A stretch of DNA of 64,000 nt, taken from NCBI GenBank assembly GCA_036399175.1, contig DASWNP010000002.1, positions 1-64,000 on the forward strand. Direction: 5' to 3'. This document shows positions 43,039 to 53,400 of this stretch, piece by piece. This stretch comes from DASWNP01 sp036399175. GTDB lineage: Bacteria > Acidobacteriota > Blastocatellia > Pyrinomonadales > Pyrinomonadaceae. The translations under genes and the position numbers were made by a program. The notes beneath the pieces are model-generated. The model did no database searches and had not been told where the DNA came from. It saw nothing but the letters and a program-made list of their open reading frames with translations. Position 1 is the stretch's first letter. Each line of letters opens with the position of its first letter.

Positions 43039-43281
43039 TTACTTCGACCTGAGCAGGCTTTCAACCGATATGTCTTCATCTACAGCTTCCCAGTGAATAC
43101 CTACCCCGCCGCCAATCAAGCGCCAATCTTTCCTCTATTCCGGCGTCGCTTTTTGCAGGCGTGGAGACCAAACCAACGGCACGGATATTTCCCGGCCATC
43201 AGCCAGGACAACCCATAAGCTATCATCCGTACAACTGACATCTACCGCCAGAGGCTCAACTTCAATGGCTAAAGTGCTCAT
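43039..43281 (-). pseudogene. DUF2442 family gene with in-frame amber stop
   Basis: A start Met (MSTLAIEVEPLAVDV) with GGAG about 8 bases upstream opens a DUF2442 protein: DDSLWVVLADGREISVPLVW, SPRLQKATPE, then a TAG where the family has Gln (CAG to TAG is a single change), after which the frame continues RKDWRLIGGGVGIHWEAVDE, DISVESLLRSK and TAA at 43041-43039. Without the TAG it would be about 80 residues, the family's normal length. DUF2442 genes usually pair with a DUF4160 gene, a toxin-antitoxin-like unit; no DUF4160 is nearby. Either inactivated or a readthrough gene. Confidence 0.8.
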
Positions 43282-43318
43282 TCCATTTCTCCAACAAAAC
43301 GTCTCACCCAAAACAAGC

Positions 43319-43379
43319 ATTTAACCCTTGCGGATGACATGCAAGCTAACTCGTGGTCGGCTCCAGCCCCTTGTTAGAT
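43319..43379 (-). other. attC site 2
   Basis: 61 bases, R'' ATCTAAC (43379-43373) and R' GTTAAAT (43325-43319), six of seven positions complementary. Contains GCTGGAGCCGACC, a typical attC L'' sequence, though the inner pairing is only partial. Confidence 0.65.
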
Positions 43380-43462
43380 TTGGCATCCAGAAAATCACTA
43401 AGGCTGCGCTTCTTCAATGTTAATGACAGCTCAACGCACTCTCTTTTCGTGTAAGAATCTAA
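43373..43462 (-). pseudogene. 3' fragment of a cassette gene
   Basis: The frame reads DSYTKRECVELSLTLKKRSL, SDFLDAKSNKGLEPTTS and a stop inside attC site 2. Proteins ending NKGLEP are typical of cassette genes that read into their attC. It has no start; the 5' part is gone. Confidence 0.5.
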
Positions 43463-43551
43463 CGCCGGAGCTAAGCTGCCGCCCGCCACACGCGGCTCAC
43501 AGTAGATAACAAGATTGCTGGCAGGCGGTCAGCTTGAGCGACTTGTTAGGC
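43457..43551 (-). other. attC site 1
   Basis: 95 bases: R'' GCCTAAC (43551-43545), L'' GCTCAAGCTGACCGCC, L' GGCGGCAGCTTAGC, R' GTTAGAT (43463-43457). L'' pairs with L' except for two extra bases (C and A) on the L'' side, the extrahelical-base layout that defines attC polarity. Best of the three. Confidence 0.85.
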
Positions 43552-43556
43552 GGCTC

Positions 43557-44081
43557 TTATCGTTCAACTCGATTCGCCCTATTTACTTCCGACAAGCTCA
43601 ACCTAGCAACGGGCGAAAGCCGATTACGCTTTTGCGCCCCCATTTTACGCAACGTAGCCCGCACTTTAGCCAACATTTCTCTCGGCATACCTGAGCCATC
43701 CATTGCCCCTGCTAACGACGCAAGCTGGCGTTGGTCTTCTTTCGACCGAGAGGCCAGAGCCTTCAAAAAAGTGCGGGGTTCTTTCCATAGCAAGTCTCCA
43801 TAAAAGACCCCGAGCGATGCGGACAAAGCGCCATCGCTGACGAGACCCGCATCAATCAGGGGACCAAGGAGCGCCTTGTCTCCACGCTTAAACAAACCGA
43901 TCAGATATTCAGATGCATCCTCATCGCAACGCTCGGAACACACGCTCCGGCCACAACATCTCAGCATGGCAAGAGCCTTTTCTCTACTGAGGGACTGGCT
44001 AATACCTAAGTTCCGAGAGTGTGGGGAAGAGAGTAAGAACATGCTGACAAGGGCGATTGTGAGGATGTGTCTGCTTTTCAT
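43557..44081 (-). CDS. Secreted cassette protein of unknown function
   Basis: A 174-residue protein with a signal peptide (MKSRHILTIALVSMFLLSSP) and a helical, Cys-rich body (ALAMLRCCGRSVCSERCDED, ALLGPLIDAGLVSDGALSAS). No family recognised. It fills the first cassette: TTAGGC boundary, short leader, gene, then attC site 1 starting 5 bases after the stop. Lower GC than host genes. Confidence 0.7.
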   Translation of the reverse strand: MKSRHILTIALVSMFLLSSPHSRNLGISQSLSREKALAMLRCCGRSVCSERCDEDASEYLIGLFKRGDKALLGPLIDAGLVSDGALSASLGVFYGDLLWKEPRTFLKALASRSKEDQRQLASLAGAMDGSGMPREMLAKVRATLRKMGAQKRNRLSPVARLSLSEVNRANRVER

Positions 44082-44122
44082 CATTTCATTGTCTTTCAAC
44101 TTTCGAGACGCCTAACTATAAG

Positions 44123-44623
44123 TTAGAACGCCGGGGCTTCGTCCGCCGAGGGGCCGTACATGGCGGGGAGGGGAACGTTGCGAAGGCGCAGGTAGACGGA
44201 GAGCTGGCCTCGGTGGTGAATGATGTGGTTGACGACCATCGAGCGAAGGACGACCCAGCGCGGAAGCTCGAAGAGGAGTTGGCCGCCGCGCTTGAGCCGC
44301 CAGGTGGCATGCAGGCTCTCTTCGGTTTGCGCCTTCAGTAGCTCGACGGCGCGGGAGATGCTGCGGTCGAAGGCTTCGAGGATTTCGGGAACGGTTCTGG
44401 CGTTGAGCGGCGTGCTGTCGGCGAGGTCGAAATCCTCGCTGGTGAGGGTGGTGACGAGCCATGTGTCGTGGAGGTTGGCGACGTGGGCGGCGAGTTGGCC
44501 GAGCGACATTGATTTTTCGTGGGGCTTCCAGTCGAAGGCATCCTGCGGCACGCGTTCGAGCATTTTTCTGGTGGTCGCCGCTTCATATTGCAGCTCGGAG
44601 GTAAGCATCTCGTTTAAGCTCAT
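44123..44623 (-). CDS. DinB family protein
   Basis: A 166-residue four-helix-bundle DinB/YfiT-type protein. Three metal-binding His are present in the expected places: LAAHVANLHDTWLV and VNHIIHHRGQLSVYLRL. The family includes thiol-dependent (bacillithiol/mycothiol-like) transferases and many of unknown role. Its stop lies in a small palindrome (CTAACTATAAGTTAG) at the cassette-cluster boundary, but the gene has host-like composition and no full attC, so I treat it as chromosomal. Confidence 0.88.
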   Translation of the reverse strand: MSLNEMLTSELQYEAATTRKMLERVPQDAFDWKPHEKSMSLGQLAAHVANLHDTWLVTTLTSEDFDLADSTPLNARTVPEILEAFDRSISRAVELLKAQTEESLHATWRLKRGGQLLFELPRWVVLRSMVVNHIIHHRGQLSVYLRLRNVPLPAMYGPSADEAPAF

Positions 44624-44727
44624 AAATCTCCTTCGGTAAGCTCAAAAGTTTGAGGGCTGTCTAAAGTTTGAGAGCCGAGCCGGGCGTTTTTCAATCCGAC
44701 GTGACGCTCGGCAGTCCGTCGCTAGGC

Positions 44728-47211
44728 TCAGTTCTTGACCTTGCCGGTGAGCGCTTCGTCTTCGACTTCGCCGCCTTTGCTGATGGGAATCTCGGAGGGG
44801 CGGGTGTAGCCGACGCCGCGCTCTTCCGTGTCGAGTTCGGCCAGGGGGAGCGGGGTGAGCGAGGGGCTGAGCGAGGGCGGATTGAAGCCCGGGTAGTCGA
44901 TACGCGCGTGGTAGATGGCTGTGAGCGAGGTGATGATTGACTCGCGGATTTTCGTCAACTCGCGCAGGGAGAGGTCGCATTCGTCGAGTTGTCCGTCGCT
45001 GACGATAGCGTCGAAGATTTTGGTGACGATGGTGCGAATGTTTTCGGGGTCGGGACGACTGAGCGAGCGCGCCGCCGCTTCGCAGGAATCGGCGAGCATC
45101 ATAATGGCCGCTTCCTTGAACTGGGGCTTCGGGCCGGGATAGCGAAACTCGGATTCGTCCACCACCTCGTCGTCTGCGGCGTGCGCCTGCGCTTTGCGCA
45201 GGAAGAAGTGGAGCGTGCGCGTGCCGTGATGCTGCGGGATGAAGTCGGAGATTTGCTTCGGCAGCCCTATCTCTTTGGCGAGCTTGAGTCCGTAGGTGAC
45301 GTGGCTGGTGATGATGCGCGCGCTCTGCGAAGGTCGCAGGCGGTCGTGCGGGTTTTCGCCCGTCTGATTCTCGACGAACATGTCGGGCGCAGCAGTCTTG
45401 CCGATGTCGTGATAGAGAGCGCCGATGCGCGCGAGCAGGGCGTTCGCGCCGATGGCTCGACAGGCTTCTTCGGCGAGCTGGCCGACGGCGTGCGAGTGCT
45501 GATTCGTGCCGGGCGCGCGCAGGGCGAGCTGGCCGAGGACGGGGAGGTCTGCGTTCGACAGCTCAAGCAGCTTGATGTCTGTGAGGATGCCGAAGAGCGA
45601 TTCGTTGATGGGGAGACCCCCGGCGGTGAAAATCGTCGTCAGGAGTCCGCCGAGCAGACCGCAGGCGGCGGCGAGCAGCGCGGCGTTGAGCGTCAGAGGC
45701 TGCTGCGCGGAGAGAATCACGCCGAGGGCGATGACGGCGTTGACCACGCCGACGAAGAAACCCGCGAGCGTGACCGACTGGCGCTCGCGGTAACGACCGA
45801 TGCCGTAGATGGCCGCCGAAGACGAAATCATCGCATAGCAGGTTATCAACATGCCGTTCGGCGCGAGCAGTCCGGCGAAGATGGCCGTGAGCACGGCTGT
45901 AATCAGCGCGAGCTGGCTGTCAATCAGAAGGGTCAGAAGCAGCGCGGCGGCGGCGAAGGGAATGGCGAAGCTCCACACGGTCGGGTCGCTTAAGGGCGCG
46001 GACATCGACTGACCGGCGATGCTGTCGGCGACGATGAAGCCGACGCGCATCAGAATCAACTGGACGAGGATGGCCGAGCTGACGAGCGTAAAGGCTTTGG
46101 CCTTCGAGATGGGCAGCGTCGTAATCGTGCTGCGATATTCTGTGTAGCGCCATGCCGCCCCGTAGAGCGCGGCGACGATGAGAAAGAGTCCGATGAAATG
46201 ATGCGGACGGCGCTCTGTGCGACCGTAGGCGTGGATGGCCGCGAAGTGCGTGAGCATCTGCGGCGTGACGGTGTCGCCCTCGCGCGCGATTATCTGGTTG
46301 CGCTTGAGTGCGACGAGCGCGGGCGAGACGCTGCCCGCCGAGGCGTTCATCGCCGCCTCTGTCGCCTGAGTGTCGAAGGCGACGGTCGGCGTCAGCAGCG
46401 GCAGCATGGCCGAGGCGAGCGCATCTCGCTCCTGCTGCGTCCAGCCGCTTAAAGCAGAGAGACGCTCTCGAAGCGTCTCGCGCGCCTCGGAGAGCGAGAC
46501 GAGACGGCTCTGCCGCGTGTCGATGTCTGACTGCGCGCCCGTGCGCGCGTCGATAAGACGGATTTCCGGCTCGATGCGCGCGGCGTCGCGCCCGTCGTAG
46601 ATATAGCCGGAAGCGACATCACGAAGAATCTCTGTCAGACGCTCAAGCGCGGCGGGGTCGAAGCGATGAGCGACGATGGCGCGCGAGACGTTGCGCGCGT
46701 CGCCCGCGCCCGTCCACGTCGGCTCGCGCTCGGAGTCCGGGGCGTTGCGATTCGGCGTGCTGCTGCTGTTCGGCGTCGGTTGTTGCTGCTGCTGGCGTCG
46801 CAGATTTTCCCACGCGGCGCGGAAGCTCTGGGCGGCGCTCTCGGCGCGCGTCGGGTCGTAAGTCCAGACGGGACGCGTCGCAACGCGCGCGGCGGCTCGG
46901 CGTCTTTCGGTCTCGCGCACGTCTTCGGTCGTGATGTCAGCCGGAGAGATGATGTCTGCGCGCACGACATCGCCTTCGTCGTAAACTTTGGCCGGCATCT
47001 GCGAATGTGTGCGGGCGAGGAGAAGCGTCGTGAGGAGCGAGAGGATGGTGAAGCCGAGCACGAAGCGCGTAGTCGGGCGAAACCAACGGAAGGGGCGCAG
47101 GAGCGTCTGAAGAGCAGCGTCGCGCCAGGCGGCGAGCGGGGAAGTCAGTCGTGGGCGGCGACCAATTCGACGAGTTTTCATCTCAGCACTAAGCTTTTCT
47201 CGCACGCGCAC
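44728..47211 (-). CDS. 7TM-HD phosphohydrolase (PgpH-like, c-di-AMP phosphodiesterase)
   Basis: An 827-residue membrane protein: one N-terminal helix, a large extracytoplasmic domain (about 70-340), seven helices (about 345-560) and a cytoplasmic HD domain (about 575-770) with LALRAPGTNQHSHAVGQLAE, IGALYHDIGKTAAPDMFVE, IPQHHGTRTLHFFL and IMMLADSCEAAARSL. PgpH hydrolyses the second messenger c-di-AMP in other bacteria. A start ten codons further down (ATG of MKTRRIGRRP) is also possible. A Gln/Asn-rich stretch (about 140-165) interrupts the extracytoplasmic domain. Confidence 0.92.
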   Translation of the reverse strand: MRVREKLSAEMKTRRIGRRPRLTSPLAAWRDAALQTLLRPFRWFRPTTRFVLGFTILSLLTTLLLARTHSQMPAKVYDEGDVVRADIISPADITTEDVRETERRRAAARVATRPVWTYDPTRAESAAQSFRAAWENLRRQQQQQPTPNSSSTPNRNAPDSEREPTWTGAGDARNVSRAIVAHRFDPAALERLTEILRDVASGYIYDGRDAARIEPEIRLIDARTGAQSDIDTRQSRLVSLSEARETLRERLSALSGWTQQERDALASAMLPLLTPTVAFDTQATEAAMNASAGSVSPALVALKRNQIIAREGDTVTPQMLTHFAAIHAYGRTERRPHHFIGLFLIVAALYGAAWRYTEYRSTITTLPISKAKAFTLVSSAILVQLILMRVGFIVADSIAGQSMSAPLSDPTVWSFAIPFAAAALLLTLLIDSQLALITAVLTAIFAGLLAPNGMLITCYAMISSSAAIYGIGRYRERQSVTLAGFFVGVVNAVIALGVILSAQQPLTLNAALLAAACGLLGGLLTTIFTAGGLPINESLFGILTDIKLLELSNADLPVLGQLALRAPGTNQHSHAVGQLAEEACRAIGANALLARIGALYHDIGKTAAPDMFVENQTGENPHDRLRPSQSARIITSHVTYGLKLAKEIGLPKQISDFIPQHHGTRTLHFFLRKAQAHAADDEVVDESEFRYPGPKPQFKEAAIMMLADSCEAAARSLSRPDPENIRTIVTKIFDAIVSDGQLDECDLSLRELTKIRESIITSLTAIYHARIDYPGFNPPSLSPSLTPLPLAELDTEERGVGYTRPSEIPISKGGEVEDEALTGKVKN

Positions 47212-47264
47212 GCCGCAATTTTGCGGGGACAGTTTATGCGGCGTGCGTCCTCTGTTTAAGATTC

Positions 47265-48968
<1,704 letters not shown>

Positions 48969-49267
48969 CTTTCAATCCTCCAAAAAAAATCTCCGAAACC
49001 CTCTCACGCGCGCAGGCCAATGCGCGCCGCCGTCTGGATTTAGACGGCTGCTCGGCTACGCGCTGCTCTTAGTTACAAAAAGATTGAAGCGAGCGGTGGG
49101 AATCGGACGCTGGTTAAAACCCTTCGATGTTGCTCTCGGCGAAAACACTTGACTTCGGTCGCTTCGGAGCACCGTCTTCCTCGTCCGTCCAAACGCCGCG
49201 AGTCTCTAAGAAAGACGCGCCAACGCCGCTTCCGAGAAAGCGCTGTGGGATGTTCCAATCGAGCCCG

Positions 49268-49276
49268 ATTATAACA
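49268..49276 (-). promoter_or_regulatory. Extended -10 promoter for hflX
   Basis: Minus strand TGTTATAAT, a perfect extended -10; the -35 is weak. It implies a leader of nearly 300 bases. Confidence 0.55.
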
Positions 49277-49316
49277 CATGCCACGCAGACGCAAGCACAA
49301 AACGAAGGGGAAGAAG

Positions 49317-49549
49317 CTGTCGGCTATCAGCAATCAGCCGCTCAGCCAATCCCGAAGAAACGTCGCTGTCGCCTCGTCTCAAGAAGTTTCTCTGAATGGA
49401 CACTGCTCGTCTGCCCGTCGTATCATTGGAGGCAATCAGCGTTCAGCAATCAGCGTTCAGCTTTTGAGGTGGCAGTTTAGGTTCAACCCCGCCATCAGCG
49501 AACGGGTTTGGCTGATTGCTGATAGCTGAGCGGCTGATTGCTTTCGATT
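49317..49549. repeat. Heptad repeat locus, CAATCAG family
   Basis: GCTATCAGCAATCAGCC (about 49322) is the exact complement of a stretch near 49510-49526, and GCAATCAGCGTTCAGCAATC... occurs as tandem heptads at about 49433-49460. Larger and more complex than the other loci. Confidence 0.8.
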
Positions 49550-49563
49550 GAGAGGCTTGAGGG

Positions 49564-50595
49564 ATGAGCAAAATGGGGCGGATTGTGCGTGTTGACCCAG
49601 CGGCGGCGATTGAGGGCGGCGAGGTTGCAGTCGAGTGCGCGGGTTACGATACGAGCAATCTGCGTTCGTGCAGGGCTTTGTTCGGGGCTAAAGAGGGCTG
49701 GCTGGTGGGCGCGTCGCCGCGTCGCGTGCTGGTCGTCGTGCCGGAGATGGAGGGCGGCGGCGATGTGACGCTGACTCTGGAGAGCAGCGACGCGCAGAAG
49801 ACCAACCCGGCGCGCGTCGTCGTCGGGCGAAAGCTCGCGGAGGATTTGCACCTCGTCGATAGCCCGGCCTTCGACCCCGACGACGGCTCGCTCTACGTCA
49901 CACGCTCCGGCTCGCGCGGCCAGCGCATGCCCATCTCGCTCTTTCGCATCGACCCGAGCGGCGAGCTGCACAGCCTGCACGGCGAGATAGTCAACCCGAC
50001 CGGCATCGCCTTTGACCGGACGGGGCAGATGTACGTCACGAGCCGCATGGACGGGACGGTTTACCGCGTCACGCACTTCAACGAGGTAATTCCGTTTGCG
50101 AAAAACCTCGGCATCGCCACCGGCATTGCCTTCGACCGAGAGGGGCGCATGCACGTCGGCGACCGCACGGGCACGATTCACCGCGTCAACTCTATCGGCG
50201 AGACCGAGGAATGGGCACAGCTTGAGCCGTCCGTCGCGGCCTATCATCTGGCTTTCGGGGCTGACGACGCGCTCTACGTGACGGGGCCGACCGTCTCAAG
50301 CTTCGAGTCGGTCATGCGCGTAGACGAAGATGGAAGCGTCGATGTCTTCTATCGCGGTCTTGGTCGCCCGCACGGGCTCGCCTTCGACCGCGAAGGTAAT
50401 CTCTACGTGGCTGCGACCTTGCGCGGGCGGCGCGGCGTCGTGCGCATTGTGCCCGACGGAAGCGACGCCGAGATGGTCGTCGCCGGGATGAACGTCGTCG
50501 GTCTCGCCTTCAGCGCCGAGGGCGAGATGGTCGTCGCCACTAACGAGGCCGTCTACAGCCTGCCTCTGGGAATCAGGGGCACGCTCGTCGGCTGA
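49564..50595 (+). CDS. TIG/IPT domain and NHL/SMP-30-like propeller protein
   Basis: A 343-residue protein. Residues about 5-85 form an IPT/TIG-like domain (VRVDPAAAIEGGEVAVECAG); residues 90-340 form a six-blade NHL/SMP-30-type propeller with repeats such as FDPDDGSLYVTRSGSRGQ, NPTGIAFDRTGQMYVTSRMD, IATGIAFDREGRMHVGDRTG, RPHGLAFDREGNLYVAATLR. No signal peptide. Propellers of this type bind proteins or act as lactonases; the calcium site of SMP-30 is not recognisable. It may be an adaptor; function not assigned. Confidence 0.82.
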   Translation: MSKMGRIVRVDPAAAIEGGEVAVECAGYDTSNLRSCRALFGAKEGWLVGASPRRVLVVVPEMEGGGDVTLTLESSDAQKTNPARVVVGRKLAEDLHLVDSPAFDPDDGSLYVTRSGSRGQRMPISLFRIDPSGELHSLHGEIVNPTGIAFDRTGQMYVTSRMDGTVYRVTHFNEVIPFAKNLGIATGIAFDREGRMHVGDRTGTIHRVNSIGETEEWAQLEPSVAAYHLAFGADDALYVTGPTVSSFESVMRVDEDGSVDVFYRGLGRPHGLAFDREGNLYVAATLRGRRGVVRIVPDGSDAEMVVAGMNVVGLAFSAEGEMVVATNEAVYSLPLGIRGTLVG

Positions 50596-50616
50596 GCTGT
50601 TGGATGAGAGCCGACG

Positions 50617-50695
50617 TGTAGAGACATCCGTCGTCGTGCTTCCCTTTAGGAACATCGCTCGTCGTGCTTTCGAGTAGAGACATGGCTCGTCGCAG
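50617..50695. repeat. Short imperfect direct repeats
   Basis: Three copies of a unit like GTAGAGACATCCGTCGTCGT (50617, about 50648, about 50673) spaced about 28 bases apart, between the propeller gene and the site-2 protease gene. Not related to the heptad families. Confidence 0.6.
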
Positions 50696-50805
50696 TTCAT
50701 CGTCGCCGCCGTCGCTTCGGAGTCTACTTTTTGACACTGCCGAAATGCGCGTGCTACTTTTGCAGGCTTCGCGCGACGGGAAGTTTTTCAACAGGTGTGT
50801 GAGTG

Positions 50806-51486
50806 ATGCCTGAAACCAGTATCGTCGGTCAGTTGATTATCTACATGGTGGTGCTGCTGTTCGCCATCTCGGCGCACGAGGCGGCGCACGCGTGGATGTC
50901 TTACAAGTTCGGAGACGACACGGCCTACATGCTCGGACGCGTGACACTGAATCCCGTCTCGCACACCGACCCCATCGGCACGCTCCTGATTCCGATTATG
51001 GGCTTTCTCTTTGCGAGCATGGGCGGCGTGGTGGCCTCGATTCCGCTCATCGGCTGGGGCAAGCCGACGCCCGTCAATCCGCTTCGCTGGCGCAGGAAGG
51101 ATTTGGCGAACGTGATGGTCTCGGGCGCGGGCATCATGGCGAACACTTTGATTGCCGTCTGCGCGCTCGTCATCTTCAAGATACTTCAGCGCAGCACGCT
51201 GTTTGACGAAGGCGGCCTGCTCTTTTCGGTCGAAGCCCCCGTGACGCTTCTTCTCTTCTATTCGATAATTATGAACGCGTCGCTCGCCGTCTTTAACCTG
51301 CTGCCTTTTCCGCCGCTCGACGGAAGCAAAATCCTTGCGACCTTCCTGCCGGAAAGCATGCAGCCCGTTCTGACGACGCTTGAGCAGTACGGCTTTCTGA
51401 TTCTGATGGCGGCCATCTACTTCGGAGTCTTCAGCGCGATTTTCTCGCCGATTGCGGCCATCATCTTTTTCCTGATACAGCTATAA
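50806..51486 (+). CDS. Site-2 (M50) protease family protein
   Basis: A 226-residue polytopic membrane metalloprotease. The zinc motif HEAAH is in ISAHEAAHAWMSYKFGD near residue 25, and the second motif NLLPFPPLDGSKILA near 165; its Asp binds zinc. Short members like this cleave membrane segments, but their substrates are unknown. It opens the conserved order with trpS, scpA and scpB. Confidence 0.93.
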   Translation: MPETSIVGQLIIYMVVLLFAISAHEAAHAWMSYKFGDDTAYMLGRVTLNPVSHTDPIGTLLIPIMGFLFASMGGVVASIPLIGWGKPTPVNPLRWRRKDLANVMVSGAGIMANTLIAVCALVIFKILQRSTLFDEGGLLFSVEAPVTLLLFYSIIMNASLAVFNLLPFPPLDGSKILATFLPESMQPVLTTLEQYGFLILMAAIYFGVFSAIFSPIAAIIFFLIQL

Positions 51487-51519
51487 AAGAGGCGCGCGTG
51501 CGTTTCTACTTCGATTTAC

Positions 51520-52503
51520 ATGCCTAAGAGAATTTTCAGCGGCGTCCAGCCAACGGCGAACCTTCACCTCGGCAACTACCTCGGCGCGATTCGCAACTGG
51601 GTCAACTTGCAGCGCGAGTATGAGAGCTTCTTCTGCGTCGTCAACCTGCACGCCATCACCGTCGCGCAAGACCCCAGGCAGCTCGCCGCGCAGACGCTCG
51701 AAGCCGGGCGCATCTACCTCGCCGCAGGCATCGACCCGCAGCTCTCCACCATCTTCGTTCAATCCGACGTGCTCGAACACGCCGAGCTGGCATGGATTCT
51801 CAACTGCGTCGCACGCGTCGGCGAGCTTGAGCGCATGACGCAGTACAAGGACAAGGCGCGCGTGCGCGGCGAGCAAGTCGCCGCCGGTCTCTTGAACTAT
51901 CCTGTCCTGATGGCCTCCGACATCCTTCTCTACCAGACAGACCTCGTCCCCGTCGGCCACGACCAGAAACAGCACCTTGAGCTGACGCGCGACCTCGCCG
52001 TCCGTTTCAACCGCGATTTCGGCGAGACCTTCCGCGTCCCCGACGGCTTCATCCCGAAGGTCGGCGCGAAGATTATGTCGCTCGACGACCCCTCGAAGAA
52101 GATGTCGAAGTCTGACCCGAACGACGCCGGGCGTATCGGACTTCTGGACGACGCCGACGCGATTCGACGCAAGTTCAAACGCGCCGTCACCGACTCCGGC
52201 ACTGAGATTCGCTTCGACGAGACGCGCCCGGCGATAACTAATCTCCTGACCATCTATCAACTGCTGACTGACAAGACGGCTGAGGAGGCGGAAGCGAATT
52301 TCGAGGGCAAGGGCTACGCGCAGTTGAAGTCGGAGCTGGCCGACGCGACGATTGAATTCTTAAGGCCGTTTCAGGAGCGCGCCCGAAGCATCAGCGACGA
52401 AGAGCTTCGTCGCGTCTACGCCGAGGGGCGCAAGCGTGCGCGGGCGATTGCCAGCGCGACAATCGCCGAAGTGAAGCGGCGCATGGGCTTGAAGGGAGCG
52501 TAA
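51520..52503 (+). CDS. trpS: Tryptophanyl-tRNA synthetase
   Basis: Class I synthetase charging tRNA-Trp, 327 residues, normal length. HIGH appears as FSGVQPTANLHLGNYLGAIR, KMSKS as DPSKKMSKSDPND, with VPVGHDQKQHLELTRDLA between. 33 bases after the site-2 protease gene. Confidence 0.97.
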   Translation: MPKRIFSGVQPTANLHLGNYLGAIRNWVNLQREYESFFCVVNLHAITVAQDPRQLAAQTLEAGRIYLAAGIDPQLSTIFVQSDVLEHAELAWILNCVARVGELERMTQYKDKARVRGEQVAAGLLNYPVLMASDILLYQTDLVPVGHDQKQHLELTRDLAVRFNRDFGETFRVPDGFIPKVGAKIMSLDDPSKKMSKSDPNDAGRIGLLDDADAIRRKFKRAVTDSGTEIRFDETRPAITNLLTIYQLLTDKTAEEAEANFEGKGYAQLKSELADATIEFLRPFQERARSISDEELRRVYAEGRKRARAIASATIAEVKRRMGLKGA

Positions 52504-52512
52504 AAGAGGCTC

Positions 52513-53388
52513 TTGGCAGAAGACTTGACAGAAGAAAACGTGAACGTCTCGGAGCAGGCGGCTCACCAACAGTCGCCCGAAGCGGCGACCGCCGCCGCCA
52601 CCGCCGCGACGCTCAACGAAGGCGCGGAGCACGCTCAAATCAGCGTCGCCGGTGCGTCGCCCGAGATTGTCGCCGGTCAGGGCGGCGACGAGCTGAAGCT
52701 CATCCTCGGCGAGTTCTCCGGCCCGCTCGACCTCCTGCTCTATCTCATCCGTCAGGAACAGGTCAGCATCTACGACATCCCCGTCGCCCGCATCACGGAC
52801 GAATACCTGCGCTACCTTCGTCTTATGCAGGGCATGGACATCTCCGTTGCGAGCGACTTTCTCGTCATGGCCGCCACGCTCATCGAGATTAAATCGCGCA
52901 CGCTTCTGCCTTCAGACCCAACCGCCGCCGCGCAGGAAGCTGAGGACGACCCGCGCCGGCAGCTCATCGAGCAACTGCTTGAGCACCAGAAATTCAAGGC
53001 CGCCGCCGAGATGCTCTGGTCGCGCGCGACGGTCGAGCAGGCCGTCTACACGCGCGCGCCGATTGATACGGACAAGCACAACCCGGAAGTGTCGGCGGGC
53101 GTCTTCGACCTCCTGAAGATATTTCAGGAAATCCTTACGCGTCGCAAAGAGGAAGTGATGCTGGAGATAGAGCGCGACGAGATAACGATGGCCGAGATGC
53201 TCGAACGCCTGCGCAACATGATTCGCTCGGCGGGGGAGCTGAACCTGCGCCAGTTCTTCGAGCAGGCGCGCTCGCGCCGCGAGCTGGTGCTCGCCTTCCT
53301 CTCCATCCTCGAAATCGTTCGCACGACCGAAATCGTGCTCGTCCAGCGTCGAACCTTCGGCGACATCGTCGCCCGCGTTAACAATTAA
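52513..53388 (+). CDS. scpA: Segregation and condensation protein A
   Basis: ScpA, the kleisin of the bacterial SMC condensin complex, 291 residues. Core motifs: LILGEFSGPLDLLLYLIRQE, YDIPVARITDEYLRYLRLMQ, SDFLVMAATLIEIKSRTLLP. About 55 residues of acidic/Ala-rich sequence precede the core. The TTG start (AGAGG 4 bases before) is used because no ATG precedes the core. It lies 9 bases after trpS and 12 bases before scpB. Confidence 0.95.
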   Translation: MAEDLTEENVNVSEQAAHQQSPEAATAAATAATLNEGAEHAQISVAGASPEIVAGQGGDELKLILGEFSGPLDLLLYLIRQEQVSIYDIPVARITDEYLRYLRLMQGMDISVASDFLVMAATLIEIKSRTLLPSDPTAAAQEAEDDPRRQLIEQLLEHQKFKAAAEMLWSRATVEQAVYTRAPIDTDKHNPEVSAGVFDLLKIFQEILTRRKEEVMLEIERDEITMAEMLERLRNMIRSAGELNLRQFFEQARSRRELVLAFLSILEIVRTTEIVLVQRRTFGDIVARVNN

Positions 53389-53400
53389 GCTTACTCACCG

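Larger units (their letters stand above)
42911..44116 (-). mobile_element. Integron-type gene cassette cluster without integrase (CALIN-like), minus orientation
   Basis: Three attC-like sites (43551-43457, 43379-43319, 43023-42911) read in the minus direction, each with RYYYAAC at one end and GTTRRRY at the other. They bound cassettes holding a secreted protein gene (174 aa), a 3' gene fragment and a DUF2442 pseudogene. The upstream junction is GTTAGGC (44116-44110), just after the dinB-like stop. Composition is AT-richer than the surroundings. No integrase or attI is in the window. Confidence 0.75.
48969..49563. other. Intergenic stretch with hflX promoter and heptad locus
   Basis: Between divergent genes. 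Holds the hflX promoter (49268-49276, minus) and a CAATCAG heptad locus (49317-49549). The 200 bases between hflX and the promoter form a leader without recognisable structure. Confidence 0.5.

Noticed and set aside
42925..43218. Plus-strand 97-codon frame across attC site 3 and the DUF2442 remnant
   Set aside because: Antisense to the DUF2442 sequence and spans an attC site; no ribosome site or family.
44112..44126. Full attC after the DinB-like gene
   Set aside because: Only a 15-base palindrome (CTAACTATAAGTTAG) is present; no L''/L' stem, so it is a junction or a collapsed site.
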